Source of the DNA: Sphingobacteriia bacterium RIFOXYC2_FULL_35_18
GTDB taxonomy: Bacteria > Bacteroidota > Bacteroidia > Chitinophagales > Chitinophagaceae
DNA: 36,073 bases
Direction of reading: 5' to 3'
Assembly: GCA_001829005.1 (NCBI GenBank)
Contig: MIAG01000013.1
Location: forward strand, 1 to 36,073
Position 1 is the stretch's first letter. Every line of letters begins with the position of its first letter. The notes beneath the pieces are model-generated. The model worked only from the letters and a program-made list of their open reading frames with translations, did no database searches and was not told the origin of the DNA. A program made the position numbers and the translations under genes. Of the stretch, positions 15,243-24,375 are shown one piece after another.

Positions 15243-17630
15243 ATGCATTTTATGGTAAAAAGGAGTTTTATTGGTTTTTTCGGCTTGTTTGCAGCAATGA
15301 TAATGCTGTATTCCTGCTCTGAACAAAAGAGAACCTGGGTAAGAAACTATCCCAAAAACACTCCATTTGTTTACAATAACCAAATTAGCCTTCATGGTAA
15401 TTTTACCAAAGATGAGAAAAAACGTTTATTATCAGATTTGCAAAATTATTGGGACGATAGCCTTAAAGTTCCTAAACAACAACAATTTGGTCTTTTTTAT
15501 AAAATAAAGAACCCAGCCGTTTTTGATAGCACCAATATCAATAGGTCTGCCCTCTTTATGAATTCCTATTTGAATGCTCAGGGGTATTATTATTCTATAT
15601 TAACCAATCGATTTACGATTGATACGGTGAAAGATCAAATTAGGGCCAGTGTTTATATGGATATTGATGCAGGAAAAAATATTACCATTGATCTGGTTTC
15701 CTTTGAAATGAACGATTCAACCCTTCAACATTTGGCTGTAGCAGAATCAGAAAAAAGTTATTTGAAAAAAAATAAACCCTATTCAAAACAAGTTATCAGC
15801 AATGAGTTAGATAGAATGGTAGGCATTTACAGAAAAAATGGGTATTATAAAATCACCAGAGAAGATGTTTATGCTTATGTAGATTCAAATAATACCAAGT
15901 TATTCGCTTTAACAATTGATCCATTTGAACAAGCAAAACTATTATCAGAAGTAGCAAAAGCAAAAAAAGAAAATCCCAATTGGGATATAGCCATCAGACA
16001 AAGAGAAGTGGAAGATAGTTCTAGGTTATACAAATACCATATTGGCAATTTGTACTATTATCCTGAAACAAAAATTACAGATGTTCCCGATAGCTTAATG
16101 ACCGATAAAACCTTTTTAGAAAAGAAAAGTGAATCTACTTTTATGCGATACAAAAAAGGATTATTCAACTTTAGGCCATTAAAAGAAGATACGTATTTTA
16201 AAAAAGGGGATGTTTACAATGAAGAAAAATATTTTAAAACGGCTAATGCATTAGGACAATTATCCGCTTGGCAAAATATTGATATCAGGCCAGAAATAAG
16301 AAACAGAGATACATTAGATATGTATTTTTTCATGACACCGGCAGTTAAACAAAGCTTTACAGTTGACTTAGAAGCCAGTAGAAATATTGCAGACATTGGC
16401 GTTACCAACCTTTTAGGTATTACTACCAATTTATCTTATAATAATAGGAATGTTTGGAAAAATGCCATTCAATCTATTGCCACTTTTAGAACGGGAGTTG
16501 AATTAAACATTTTAAGCAGCAGTAATCAGCCCGATCAGTTGCTACAAACATTTTTGATTAACGTAGGGCATACTTATATTTTTCCAGGAATTATTCAACC
16601 ATTCAAAAGATGGAAAGGTTTAGACAAAATTGACAATAGAAGAACACTGTGGTCGGTGAACGGGGGCTATGTGGATAGAAGAAATTTTTATAGGGTAAGA
16701 AATTTGACCACTAGTTTTGGATACGAATGGAAAAAAGGAAATAACTCCTTTTTATATAAGCCTATTAACGTTGAATTGTATTCAATTGATAAGCTCGATT
16801 CACTAGATCAATTAATCATCAAAAATCCTTTCTTAAAAGCCTCATTTAACGAAGGTAGTATTGTAAGTCAAAGTCTTTCTTTTGTAAGAACCACCAATGG
16901 TATTAAGAATCCCAATAAAAATAAATTTTATCGTTTAGCAATAGAAGAAGCGGGAGGATTATTTGGTTTTATTCCTGGCTTGCAAGGAAATATTTATAGA
17001 TACATTAAAGTAGAAACTGAATATAAACAATCGGTAAAGTTTGCAAAATCAGAATTGGCTTATAGGGCTTTTGCAGGTATCGGTTACAATTATGGAGGCG
17101 ATACCATTATTGGTCCTACCCTACCTTTCTACAAACAATTTTCTGCAGGTGGACCCAATAGTATGCGTGCATGGAGATTGAGACAATTAGGGCTAGGCAG
17201 TTCTAATCAAAGTGAATTAGATACAGCAGCAAATGCATTTCGAGATAGATTTGGAGACATGCAATTGGAGTTCAATGTAGAATATCGTTTTCAATTGGCA
17301 ACAATAGGTAGTTTTAAAATAGGTTCTGCGTTGTATGCGGATATTGGCAACGTCTGGAATATAAAAAGAGCCGCTTCTACCGATTCAGATACCCGTTTTT
17401 CATTAAATAGTTTTACCAGAGATATGGCTATAGGGATTGGAACTGGACTTAGATTCGACATGTCCTATTTTTTAATCAGACTTGATTTTGCTTATAAGCT
17501 AAAAGATCCATTAAGGGCTGCAAATAATGGATGGATGAGCATTAAAGATTTTACTTGGAACGATATAAGACCGAATGGAATTAAAGTACCCAACTTTGCA
17601 CTACAATTAGGAATTGGATTACCCTTCTAA
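15243..17630 (+). CDS. tamL: TamA-like outer-membrane lipoprotein TamL (BamA/TamA superfamily)
   Basis: This is a protein of about 795 residues starting at ATG 15243 or ATG 15252. The N-terminus KRSFIGFFGLFAAMIMLYSC is a lipoprotein signal with lipobox LYSC. Periplasmic POTRA-like repeats follow (about 40-370). A C-terminal 16-stranded Omp85 barrel begins near SFTVDLEASRNI. The superfamily loop-6 motif appears as GGPNSMRAWRLRQLG near residue 636, and the protein ends in phenylalanine (QLGIGLPF), the usual barrel signature. In Bacteroidota such lipid-anchored TamA proteins are called TamL and work with TamB; no tamB is in this window. Role: insertion or lipid transport at the outer membrane (inferred from family). 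It ends overlapping truB by 12 bases tail to tail. The promoter lies inside the divergent methyltransferase gene. Confidence 0.88.
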   Translation: MHFMVKRSFIGFFGLFAAMIMLYSCSEQKRTWVRNYPKNTPFVYNNQISLHGNFTKDEKKRLLSDLQNYWDDSLKVPKQQQFGLFYKIKNPAVFDSTNINRSALFMNSYLNAQGYYYSILTNRFTIDTVKDQIRASVYMDIDAGKNITIDLVSFEMNDSTLQHLAVAESEKSYLKKNKPYSKQVISNELDRMVGIYRKNGYYKITREDVYAYVDSNNTKLFALTIDPFEQAKLLSEVAKAKKENPNWDIAIRQREVEDSSRLYKYHIGNLYYYPETKITDVPDSLMTDKTFLEKKSESTFMRYKKGLFNFRPLKEDTYFKKGDVYNEEKYFKTANALGQLSAWQNIDIRPEIRNRDTLDMYFFMTPAVKQSFTVDLEASRNIADIGVTNLLGITTNLSYNNRNVWKNAIQSIATFRTGVELNILSSSNQPDQLLQTFLINVGHTYIFPGIIQPFKRWKGLDKIDNRRTLWSVNGGYVDRRNFYRVRNLTTSFGYEWKKGNNSFLYKPINVELYSIDKLDSLDQLIIKNPFLKASFNEGSIVSQSLSFVRTTNGIKNPNKNKFYRLAIEEAGGLFGFIPGLQGNIYRYIKVETEYKQSVKFAKSELAYRAFAGIGYNYGGDTIIGPTLPFYKQFSAGGPNSMRAWRLRQLGLGSSNQSELDTAANAFRDRFGDMQLEFNVEYRFQLATIGSFKIGSALYADIGNVWNIKRAASTDSDTRFSLNSFTRDMAIGIGTGLRFDMSYFLIRLDFAYKLKDPLRAANNGWMSIKDFTWNDIRPNGIKVPNFALQLGIGLPF

Positions 17631-18329
17631 TGATTTAAGTGCTTCAATTTCTTTTTCAAATGCATCCATTGAAAGGGCTTGATCTACGTTAAAATGTCCT
17701 ATTCGGGTTCTTCTTAAACTGCTCATATATCCTCCTACCCCCAGTGCTTTTCCGAAGTCATTGGCTAAGCTTCTGATATAAGTTCCTGTTGAACAAACCA
17801 CCCTAAAATGAACGATAGGCAATTCAATTTTCTCTATATCAAATGAGTAAATGGTTATAGGTCTAGGCTCTAATACAACATCAATTCCTTTTCTTGCTGC
17901 TAAGTATACGGGTTTCCCCTCTTGTTTAATAGCAGAATGAATAGGAGGTATTTGCATGATCAAACCTTTAAATTCATTGGTTGCTGCTACAATTTGTTCG
18001 GCTGTTAAATGGTCTATTGAACAAAACTGGGTTGGCTCAGATTCCAAATCATAAGTTGGCGTAATGGCACCCAAAGTAAAAGTACCAGTGTACTCTTTCT
18101 CCATACCCATGTACTCATTAATCTTCTTAGTAAATTTTCCCGTACATACAATGAGCAAACCGGAAGCCAAGGGGTCTAATGTTCCAGCATGACCTACTTT
18201 TACAATTCTCGTGATATTTCTAATTTTTCTTACCACATCAAAGGAAGTCCATTCAAGTGGTTTATCAATTAGTATTGTTTTTCCTTCTAAATAGGGTTGT
18301 AAGGCAGGATGTATTTCTTTTTGCTTCAT
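17619..18329 (-). CDS. truB: tRNA pseudouridine-55 synthase
   Basis: This is a 236-residue TruB of the short bacterial kind. The catalytic motif is VGHAGTLDPLASGLL with Asp52. Other family motifs are DKPLEWTSFDVVRKI at the start, YTGTFTLGAITPTYD, QIPPIHSAIKQEGKPVY and CSTGTYIRSLANDFG. It makes pseudouridine 55 in the tRNA T-loop. It lacks a recognisable PUA-like C-terminal extension of the E. coli enzyme, consistent with its shorter length. The ATG lies one base past the M48 protease stop, so it is the last gene of the proS operon. Its 3' end overlaps tamL by 12 bases on the opposite strand, with no terminator visible. Confidence 0.95.
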   Translation of the reverse strand: MKQKEIHPALQPYLEGKTILIDKPLEWTSFDVVRKIRNITRIVKVGHAGTLDPLASGLLIVCTGKFTKKINEYMGMEKEYTGTFTLGAITPTYDLESEPTQFCSIDHLTAEQIVAATNEFKGLIMQIPPIHSAIKQEGKPVYLAARKGIDVVLEPRPITIYSFDIEKIELPIVHFRVVCSTGTYIRSLANDFGKALGVGGYMSSLRRTRIGHFNVDQALSMDAFEKEIEALKSLEG

Positions 18330-18330
18330 T

Positions 18331-19404
18331 TTATTTTAACGCAGTCCAAATTGAATCTAAGACTGGTTTGGGTGCAAAGGAACTATTTTTATAAGGAACA
18401 GCAAATTCAGAAGCGTGTTTTATTCTTTCGTCGGTAGCAGGATGAGATTGCATAAAGGAAAGTACTTCTGGAATTTCAGGACTATTTTCTTTTAAGCGTT
18501 CCATTAATTTTTTCATTGCCAAGGGATGAATATTGTTTTTAACCAATATTTTCATGCCCTCTTCATCGGCACTTTTTTCTATACCCCTAGAAAAATGCAT
18601 GGTTCTTAATCCCTCAGCATTCTCAACAACAATGGAAAAAATTCCTGAAATATCATTCAACACAACCGAAACAATTAGACCTGTAGCGGCACTTCTTAAT
18701 ATAGACCTTAAACTATGTCTTTCATTAATATGCGCAGTTTCATGCCCTAACAAAGCAGCTAATTCATCCGGAGACTTCATTGCCCTTAATATTCCAGAAT
18801 AAACCACAATATTTCCACCTGGAATAGCATAGGCATTTACTTCTTTATTTTTTACAACAGTAAGTTTAATAGGGTAATTGTTGCTTAGTTGCATTGATCG
18901 GGCAAATTCTTGCAACAATTTTGTTCTCTCCTTATCAATGGTTTCAGCTTGCATCATTGATTGATACATTTTTTCACCCAGTTCCGTTTCTGTAGATGGT
19001 TTTATCAATTTTAACCCTGCCCAAGGAACAATGGTTGAAACACCCCAATACACACCAGTTAATAAAATGCCCACCATTATAACCAATGAAAAAACATTCA
19101 TCCTTAAAAGCGATCCTGCAAATGATTGGTCTTTCTGATTAAGTTTTTGTTTTAGGTCAACTGCAAAACTTTCATCAGCATTAAATGAAATATAATTAGT
19201 GGCATTCCTATTTAAGAATACAAATAGATTGTTTCCGGTTTGCTGAATAGAACATTGCTTATAAGGGAAAAACAAAACGGTTGCTTCTTTATTCCAATAA
19301 GCGCCTAATTGAATAGAAATTCCCTCAGCGTTAAAATACATTAATGCAAGCTTGGGACCAGCTTGTAACCCATCAAAAAAATTGACCTGTTGAATATTGT
19401 CCAT
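18331..19404 (-). CDS. Membrane-anchored M48 family zinc metallopeptidase
   Basis: The 357-residue protein has an N-terminal domain of about 95 residues that does not resemble a protease (FFDGLQAGPKLALMYFNAEG and on). One membrane segment follows at about 103-127, then an M48 catalytic domain. Zinc ligands are in HETAH (His221, Glu222, His225) with the third ligand in EKSADEEGM (Glu281). The lead-in NAYAIPGGNIVVYSG is typical of the family, as is the end FMQSHPATDERIKHA. The domain resembles BepA/LoiP-like periplasmic M48 enzymes that handle misfolded outer-membrane proteins, but the side of the membrane is not proven. Its ATG overlaps the DUF898 stop (TAATG), so the two are translationally coupled and likely work together. 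Confidence 0.88.
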   Translation of the reverse strand: MDNIQQVNFFDGLQAGPKLALMYFNAEGISIQLGAYWNKEATVLFFPYKQCSIQQTGNNLFVFLNRNATNYISFNADESFAVDLKQKLNQKDQSFAGSLLRMNVFSLVIMVGILLTGVYWGVSTIVPWAGLKLIKPSTETELGEKMYQSMMQAETIDKERTKLLQEFARSMQLSNNYPIKLTVVKNKEVNAYAIPGGNIVVYSGILRAMKSPDELAALLGHETAHINERHSLRSILRSAATGLIVSVVLNDISGIFSIVVENAEGLRTMHFSRGIEKSADEEGMKILVKNNIHPLAMKKLMERLKENSPEIPEVLSFMQSHPATDERIKHASEFAVPYKNSSFAPKPVLDSIWTALK

Positions 19405-20348
19405 TATATTATAAAACCAAAGTCAAAAAAGTCGGTTAAATCTTCCCCAGTTGCATCATCAAAATTTTCCTGTGTTTGTCTTAATTCATCAAATGCTATA
19501 GTACCATCAAGAACCATATTTGCAAGCAAAAAACGCATACTTCTTATCACAATCCATGGAGTAGCTAATCCTAAAGTGAAAACAAATAATAAAAGATTAA
19601 CCATGATTAATGCTAGAAAATCTCCACCAGTAGCAGTAGACTTCAACAACATTGTTTGATCTCCTTTGGTGAGTCTTAAATTATTGATGAAATAGGCAAA
19701 CAAATCTTTTTGCCACCAAAAAAAATAGATGCCAAAAGTGAAAATACTCAGCAAATAACCTTTTACATTAAGCCAGAAGTATTCACTACCCACTCCCTTA
19801 TAGGAAAATCTGGCATCACCTATTTTTACATTACACAACAAATACCTGCGTAAATTCATTGCAAACCAAGCACCATAAATTCCTATTGTAACAATAGTCA
19901 AAAAAGTTCCTTTAATGCAAAGCATGAGCAATTCCCATTTATTGCCCATATATCCAAAACGGATTCCACTCCAAATAGTTTTTGCAAAACGATAACGATA
20001 AGAACCATGAATAGCCAATGGAATAATGAACAAAAGGATAATGTATAAAAGTGCCGCAGCAACCAATTCTTGTTCATTCAATGATAAGTAAATCACAAGA
20101 CCATATAGACATAACAAAATCAAAAAGGCTTTAATAAACCCCTTGAACATTTGTTCTCCTGTACCAGTAAACACAAAGGGCTGGCCATTAAAATGGGTAT
20201 TCCCATAAAAAAAATGAAGCGTCCTTGCTTTTGCCCAAGGATAATACAATCCAAGGGTAATGGTAGTGAGTATCATATTCACTAATAGAATCTTGAAGTA
20301 CTCAAATCCTCTACCCTTGAAAACTAGACTATATTTATTATATTCCAT
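19404..20348 (-). CDS. DUF898 (YjgN-type) integral membrane protein
   Basis: This is a 314-residue polytopic membrane protein. The DUF898 pattern repeats three times: GLYYPWAKARTLHFFYGNTH near residue 33, GIYGAWFAMNLRRYLLCNVK near 157, and GLATPWIVIRSMRFLLANM near 262. Each repeat is followed by a short polar loop; the first two contain F-x-G-x-G-like loops (FTGTGEQMFKGF, YKGVGSEYFWLN). I count about six to eight membrane segments. The C-terminus is acidic (DDATGEDLTDFFDFG). Family function is unknown. Translational coupling to the M48 protease (one-base overlap) suggests a shared envelope task. It starts 12 bases after proS and so is expressed from the proS promoter. Confidence 0.85.
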   Translation of the reverse strand: MEYNKYSLVFKGRGFEYFKILLVNMILTTITLGLYYPWAKARTLHFFYGNTHFNGQPFVFTGTGEQMFKGFIKAFLILLCLYGLVIYLSLNEQELVAAALLYIILLFIIPLAIHGSYRYRFAKTIWSGIRFGYMGNKWELLMLCIKGTFLTIVTIGIYGAWFAMNLRRYLLCNVKIGDARFSYKGVGSEYFWLNVKGYLLSIFTFGIYFFWWQKDLFAYFINNLRLTKGDQTMLLKSTATGGDFLALIMVNLLLFVFTLGLATPWIVIRSMRFLLANMVLDGTIAFDELRQTQENFDDATGEDLTDFFDFGFII

Positions 20349-20360
20349 ATAATAAATATA

Positions 20361-21839
20361 TCAATAAGCTCTGGCAAAAAGCACTCGCTGGGTCGATTTT
20401 TTTCCAGATAAAATACATTGACCTTCTTCTTGAGGATTATCCAATGGAATACAACGTATAGTGGCTTTTGTTAACTCTTTAATTTTATCCTCTGTTTCTG
20501 CAGTACCATCCCAATGAGCAGAAACAAAACCGGCTTTAGTATCTAAAATTTGAACAAACTCATCCCAACTATTTGCAGTTCTAATATTTTCCTGTTGAAA
20601 TGCTTTGGCTTTATTAAACATAGACACTTGAATATTGTTTAATAGAGAATGAACAAAAGAAGCGATTCCTTCTAAAGGAATTGTTTGCTTTTCTTTAGTA
20701 TCTCTTCTGGCAACTTCAACCACTTTGTTCTCTAAATCTCTTGCACCTACAGCAATTCTAACTGGAACACCTTTTAATTCATACTCCGCAAATTTCCAAC
20801 CTGGTCTACTGTTGTCGGAATCATCATATTTTACTGAAATACCCAAAGCAACCATTTCCTTCTTCATTTGGTGCACCACTTCATCTATTTGTGCTTTTTG
20901 TTCTTCCCCTTTATAAATAGGCACAATTACCACTTGAACAGGCGCAATACGGGGCGGTAAAATTAAACCATCGTCGTCGCTGTGAGCCATCACTAATCCA
21001 CCAATTAAACGTGTACTTACTCCCCAACTTGTTGCCCATACATAGTCTAATTTATTTTGCTTATCACTAAATTTTACATCAAAAGCTTTGGCAAAATTTT
21101 GACCTAAGAAATGAGAGGTACCCGCTTGTAAAGCTTTACCATCTTGCATTAACGCTTCTATACAATAAGTATCTTCCGCACCTGCAAATCGTTCATTGGG
21201 AGATTTAACTCCTTTAATAACGGGCAATGCCATCCAATTTTCTGCAAAGTCTGCATATACATCTAACATGCGTTTGGTTTCCTCAATCGCTTCTTCTGCA
21301 GTTGCATGAGCAGTATGACCTTCTTGCCACAAAAACTCAGCAGTTCTTAAAAACAACCTTGTTCTCATTTCCCATCTTACCACGTTGGCCCATTGATTAA
21401 TTAACAAAGGCAAATCGCGATAACTTTGAATCCATCCTTTATACGTATTCCAAATGATAGCTTCACTGGTAGGACGCACCACTAATTCCTCTTCTAATTT
21501 TGCTTCAGGGTCAACAATTAATTTTCCTTTGTTATTCGGATCTGTTTTTAAACGATAATGCGTTACAACAGCACATTCTTTAGCAAAACCTTCTGCATTC
21601 TTTTCTTCGGCTTCAAATAAGCTTTTAGGTACAAAAAGGGGGAAATAAGCATTCTGATGACCGGTGTCTTTAAACATTTTGTCTAAAACATCTCGCATAT
21701 TTTCCCATAAGGCAAAACCATAAGGTTTAATTACCATACATCCCCTAACAGCTGAATAATCAGCCAAATTACCCTTGATAATTAAGTCGTTATACCACTG
21801 TGAATAATCCTGCTCCCTAGAAGTTATTTCTTTGCCCAT
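20361..21839 (-). CDS. proS: Prolyl-tRNA synthetase, archaeal/eukaryotic-like type
   Basis: The 492-residue class II synthetase starts at [20 protein letters not shown]; an upstream in-frame extension to 21878 would run through the promoter region. Motif 2 region: [19 protein letters not shown] then [20 protein letters not shown]. The proline-site motif is [14 protein letters not shown]. The anticodon-binding domain follows at about 285-400, and the C-terminal zinc-binding-like domain ends [13 protein letters not shown], as in the archaeal-type enzymes. There is no editing insertion of the long bacterial type. It charges tRNA-Pro. It heads a four-gene run with DUF898, M48 and truB (gaps of 12, -1 and 1 bases). 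A near-match -7 box (TAGTGTTG) upstream overlaps a 16-bp palindrome. Confidence 0.95.
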   Translation of the reverse strand: MGKEITSREQDYSQWYNDLIIKGNLADYSAVRGCMVIKPYGFALWENMRDVLDKMFKDTGHQNAYFPLFVPKSLFEAEEKNAEGFAKECAVVTHYRLKTDPNNKGKLIVDPEAKLEEELVVRPTSEAIIWNTYKGWIQSYRDLPLLINQWANVVRWEMRTRLFLRTAEFLWQEGHTAHATAEEAIEETKRMLDVYADFAENWMALPVIKGVKSPNERFAGAEDTYCIEALMQDGKALQAGTSHFLGQNFAKAFDVKFSDKQNKLDYVWATSWGVSTRLIGGLVMAHSDDDGLILPPRIAPVQVVIVPIYKGEEQKAQIDEVVHQMKKEMVALGISVKYDDSDNSRPGWKFAEYELKGVPVRIAVGARDLENKVVEVARRDTKEKQTIPLEGIASFVHSLLNNIQVSMFNKAKAFQQENIRTANSWDEFVQILDTKAGFVSAHWDGTAETEDKIKELTKATIRCIPLDNPQEEGQCILSGKKSTQRVLFARAY

Positions 21840-21866
21840 AAAATATTTTGTTTTTTTTAACCTGTT

Positions 21867-21886
21867 CAACACTAACAATTGTTAGT
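21867..21886. promoter_or_regulatory. 16-bp palindrome over a possible proS -7 box
   Basis: ACTAACAATTGTTAGT (21871-21886) is a perfect palindrome in the 141-base gap between divergent proS and the lipoprotein gene. On the minus strand TAGTGTTG (21867-21874), one base off TAnnTTTG, overlaps its edge. A second inverted repeat, TGGCA-N7-TGCCA, adjoins at 21887-21903, and GTTGATCAAC lies at 21956-21965. This would suit an operator, but no regulator is identified. Confidence 0.4.
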
Positions 21887-21980
21887 TGGCATGTAATTTG
21901 CCACAATATTGATAGAGGTTACCAATCGCAAATGTATGTAACTTCACTCAACCAAGTTGATCAACCTAAAAAGGAAAATC

Positions 21981-22799
21981 ATGAAAAAGTTATTACTAAG
22001 TGCTTTTGTTGCAGCAACCATATTAAGTGGATGTAGCACTGCTTATCAAATGGGGCAAACACCAGATGATGTATATTTCTCGCCTGGAGTAGAAAGAGAA
22101 ACCTATGCAGTTGCCAACAATAAAAATAACGACGAGCGTTACCAAGAATACGTTAGTACAATGGATGATCGATACTTACGTATGAGGGTTGCTAATAGAG
22201 ATCGCTGGAGCACTATAGACAACTTTAGTTATTGGAATGATATGCGCTACGATTTCTCTCCTTATACATTCAATCACTTTAATACTTTTAATCCTTGGAT
22301 TTTAGATCCCTACCAATTTAATTTTAACCCTTGGAGTATAGGACTAGGCTTCAGACCTGGCATTTATGGTTGGAATAACTTTTATGGTGGTGGATGGAAC
22401 GGTGGTGTATTCGGAAATCCACTTGGTTGGGGGAATCCAATGTTCTCTGTAATTACTTACGCTAATCCAAAAGCAAGTTTACCTTCTTATAATTCAGGGT
22501 CTAATTTAAGTGCATTGCGCAACAGAATTTTCAATAACAGCAATGATGCTAAAAACGGTAATTGGTATGCACCAGGTACCAATGGAGGAAGTAATAATTT
22601 TAGCAACTTAGTTAAAAGAGTTTTCTCCAGCCCTAATTCTTCTGGAGGAGCAGGTAGTAGTTACGATCGTTCTATCAGAACTTTTGGCAACAGCTCAAAC
22701 AGCAGTATTCCTACAACAAGTAGCAGTGCTGGAGGTGCGAGCGGTGGCTTTAAAAGTACTGGTTCTAGTACCAGCACAGGACGTGGTGGTAGAAACTAA
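21981..22799 (+). CDS. Unrecognised lipoprotein, aromatic- and Ser/Gly-rich
   Basis: This is a 272-residue protein from ATG 21981; a Shine-Dalgarno-like AAGGA lies 5 bases upstream, unusual in this window. MKKLLLSAFVAATILSGC is a lipoprotein signal with lipobox LSGC. Residues about 20-65 are charged (DDVYFSPG, NNKNNDERYQEYV). Residues 80-160 are rich in Trp, Tyr, Phe, Asn and Gly (FNTFNPWILDPYQFNFNPW, NNFYGGGWNGGVFGNPLGWG). The last 100 residues are low-complexity Ser/Gly/Asn. I do not recognise the family and assign no function. It is 12 bases upstream of the FadL-like barrel gene, so they probably share an mRNA and may act together at the outer membrane. Confidence 0.8.
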   Translation: MKKLLLSAFVAATILSGCSTAYQMGQTPDDVYFSPGVERETYAVANNKNNDERYQEYVSTMDDRYLRMRVANRDRWSTIDNFSYWNDMRYDFSPYTFNHFNTFNPWILDPYQFNFNPWSIGLGFRPGIYGWNNFYGGGWNGGVFGNPLGWGNPMFSVITYANPKASLPSYNSGSNLSALRNRIFNNSNDAKNGNWYAPGTNGGSNNFSNLVKRVFSSPNSSGGAGSSYDRSIRTFGNSSNSSIPTTSSSAGGASGGFKSTGSSTSTGRGGRN

Positions 22800-22811
22800 T
22801 TAACCCATTTT

Positions 22812-24359
22812 ATGAAAAAATATTTCGGCTTATTAATAAGCGGACTGGTAATTTTTGCCCAAACAACAATAGCACAATCTCCTGAAGACGCATTAAGACT
22901 TGCTTGGTTTACCCAAAATGGTACCGCAAGAAATATGGCAGTGGGTGGAGTTATGGGGTCATTAGGTGGAGACATTACAGCCAATCACGTCAACCCTGCT
23001 GGCATTGGTTTATACAAAACAAGAGAACTGGTTTTATCCCCAGGGTTTCTATTAAATAGTAATAAATTCAATTATAGGGGTACCGATTCATCCAGCAACA
23101 GAACTGGATTTGGTTACGGAACTACTGGAATTGTTTTAGCAGGATCTAGTAAATCAGGATACAGCAAATGGACCAGCTCTGCAGTTGCTATTTCAGTAAA
23201 TCAATTAGCCAATTACAATAACCAAATAAGTTTTAGTGGAAGAAATAATTTTAGTTCGTTTACCGAAAAATATTTAGAAGAACTAACAAGAGATAGAGCA
23301 GATACCAATGCCGCTTTAAGCAATTATATTTTTGGATCATCCCTTGCATTTAGAACATTTTTAGTAGATACATTAAGTGGGATTGGTGGTGCAGTAGCAG
23401 GGTATCAAAGTTTAGTACCCATTTCTACCGGTGTAAATCAAACATACAATGCCAGAACTAGTGGTGGATACAACGAAATAGCCATTGGATTTGCGGGCAA
23501 TATGGCCGACAAATTGTATGTGGGAGGTAGCTTCAATATTCCTATTATAAAGTACAATCGCGAATTGCTATACAGTGAAAGGGATGCTACAAACGATCCT
23601 ACCAATCAATTTAGTTTTTTTGAATACAAGGAAACCTACTCTTCTCAAGGTGCAGGTATTGGTGTAAAGTTGGGAACCATTTATAAGCCCACTCCATTTG
23701 TAAGAATCGGCTTTGCATTTCATAGTCCGCAAATTATTACCATGACCGACCGCATTAGATCTTCAATTGTTGCAAATACAGAAACTTATGCAGGACAACG
23801 TTCTGAAAGCAGTGATAATTTAAATAGTGGAAGAGCAGGCACCAGCAAATACAATATAACAACCCCTTGGAGAGCTATTGGTAGTTTCAGCTACGTGTTC
23901 AGAGAAATTAACGACACCCGTTTACAAAAAGGATTTATTAGTGCAGATATTGAATATGTGCATTATAAGGGAGCAAGGTTTGCTGTTGCAGGAGATAATG
24001 CATCTGATGCGGGTTTCCGCAACTACTATAGCGCATTAAATGAAGCCATTATTGATAATTACAAAGGCAATATTAATGCAAGAATTGGGGGTGAATTAAA
24101 ATTTCATACCATTATGTTTAGGCTTGGAGCAGCTTATTATGGAAGCCCTTACCAAGACGAAGCATTAAAAGCCAGCAGGGTAATTGGTACTGGTGGATTG
24201 GGCTATAGAAATAAGGGAATGTTTATAGACTTATCGTATTCCCATATCATGAACAAAGAAGCAGTATTTGCTTATCGATTGAATGATAAGCCCAATACAT
24301 TTGCAGAACAAACAGGAAGCAGAGGTAGCATAATGCTCACTTTTGGATTCAAATTGTAA
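22812..24359 (+). CDS. Outer-membrane beta-barrel, OmpP1/FadL-like
   Basis: This is a 515-residue protein with a signal peptide (about 1-21, ending TIAQ). The mature N-terminus LRLAWFTQNGTARNMAVGGV followed by GSLGGDITANHVNPAGIGLY is the FadL/OmpP1 pattern: an N-terminal hatch segment, with the NPAG motif. The rest alternates amphipathic strands and Asn/Gly turns, with VRIGFAFHSPQIITM near residue 297, and ends IMLTFGFKL. In E. coli FadL imports long-chain fatty acids; in Bacteroidota many paralogues carry other hydrophobic substrates or act in T9SS (PorV). I cannot say which applies here. It follows the unknown lipoprotein by 12 bases. It faces rimO tail to tail with 16 bases between and no clear terminator. 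Confidence 0.75.
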   Translation: MKKYFGLLISGLVIFAQTTIAQSPEDALRLAWFTQNGTARNMAVGGVMGSLGGDITANHVNPAGIGLYKTRELVLSPGFLLNSNKFNYRGTDSSSNRTGFGYGTTGIVLAGSSKSGYSKWTSSAVAISVNQLANYNNQISFSGRNNFSSFTEKYLEELTRDRADTNAALSNYIFGSSLAFRTFLVDTLSGIGGAVAGYQSLVPISTGVNQTYNARTSGGYNEIAIGFAGNMADKLYVGGSFNIPIIKYNRELLYSERDATNDPTNQFSFFEYKETYSSQGAGIGVKLGTIYKPTPFVRIGFAFHSPQIITMTDRIRSSIVANTETYAGQRSESSDNLNSGRAGTSKYNITTPWRAIGSFSYVFREINDTRLQKGFISADIEYVHYKGARFAVAGDNASDAGFRNYYSALNEAIIDNYKGNINARIGGELKFHTIMFRLGAAYYGSPYQDEALKASRVIGTGGLGYRNKGMFIDLSYSHIMNKEAVFAYRLNDKPNTFAEQTGSRGSIMLTFGFKL

Positions 24360-24375
24360 GCAAGCAATTGTTTGT

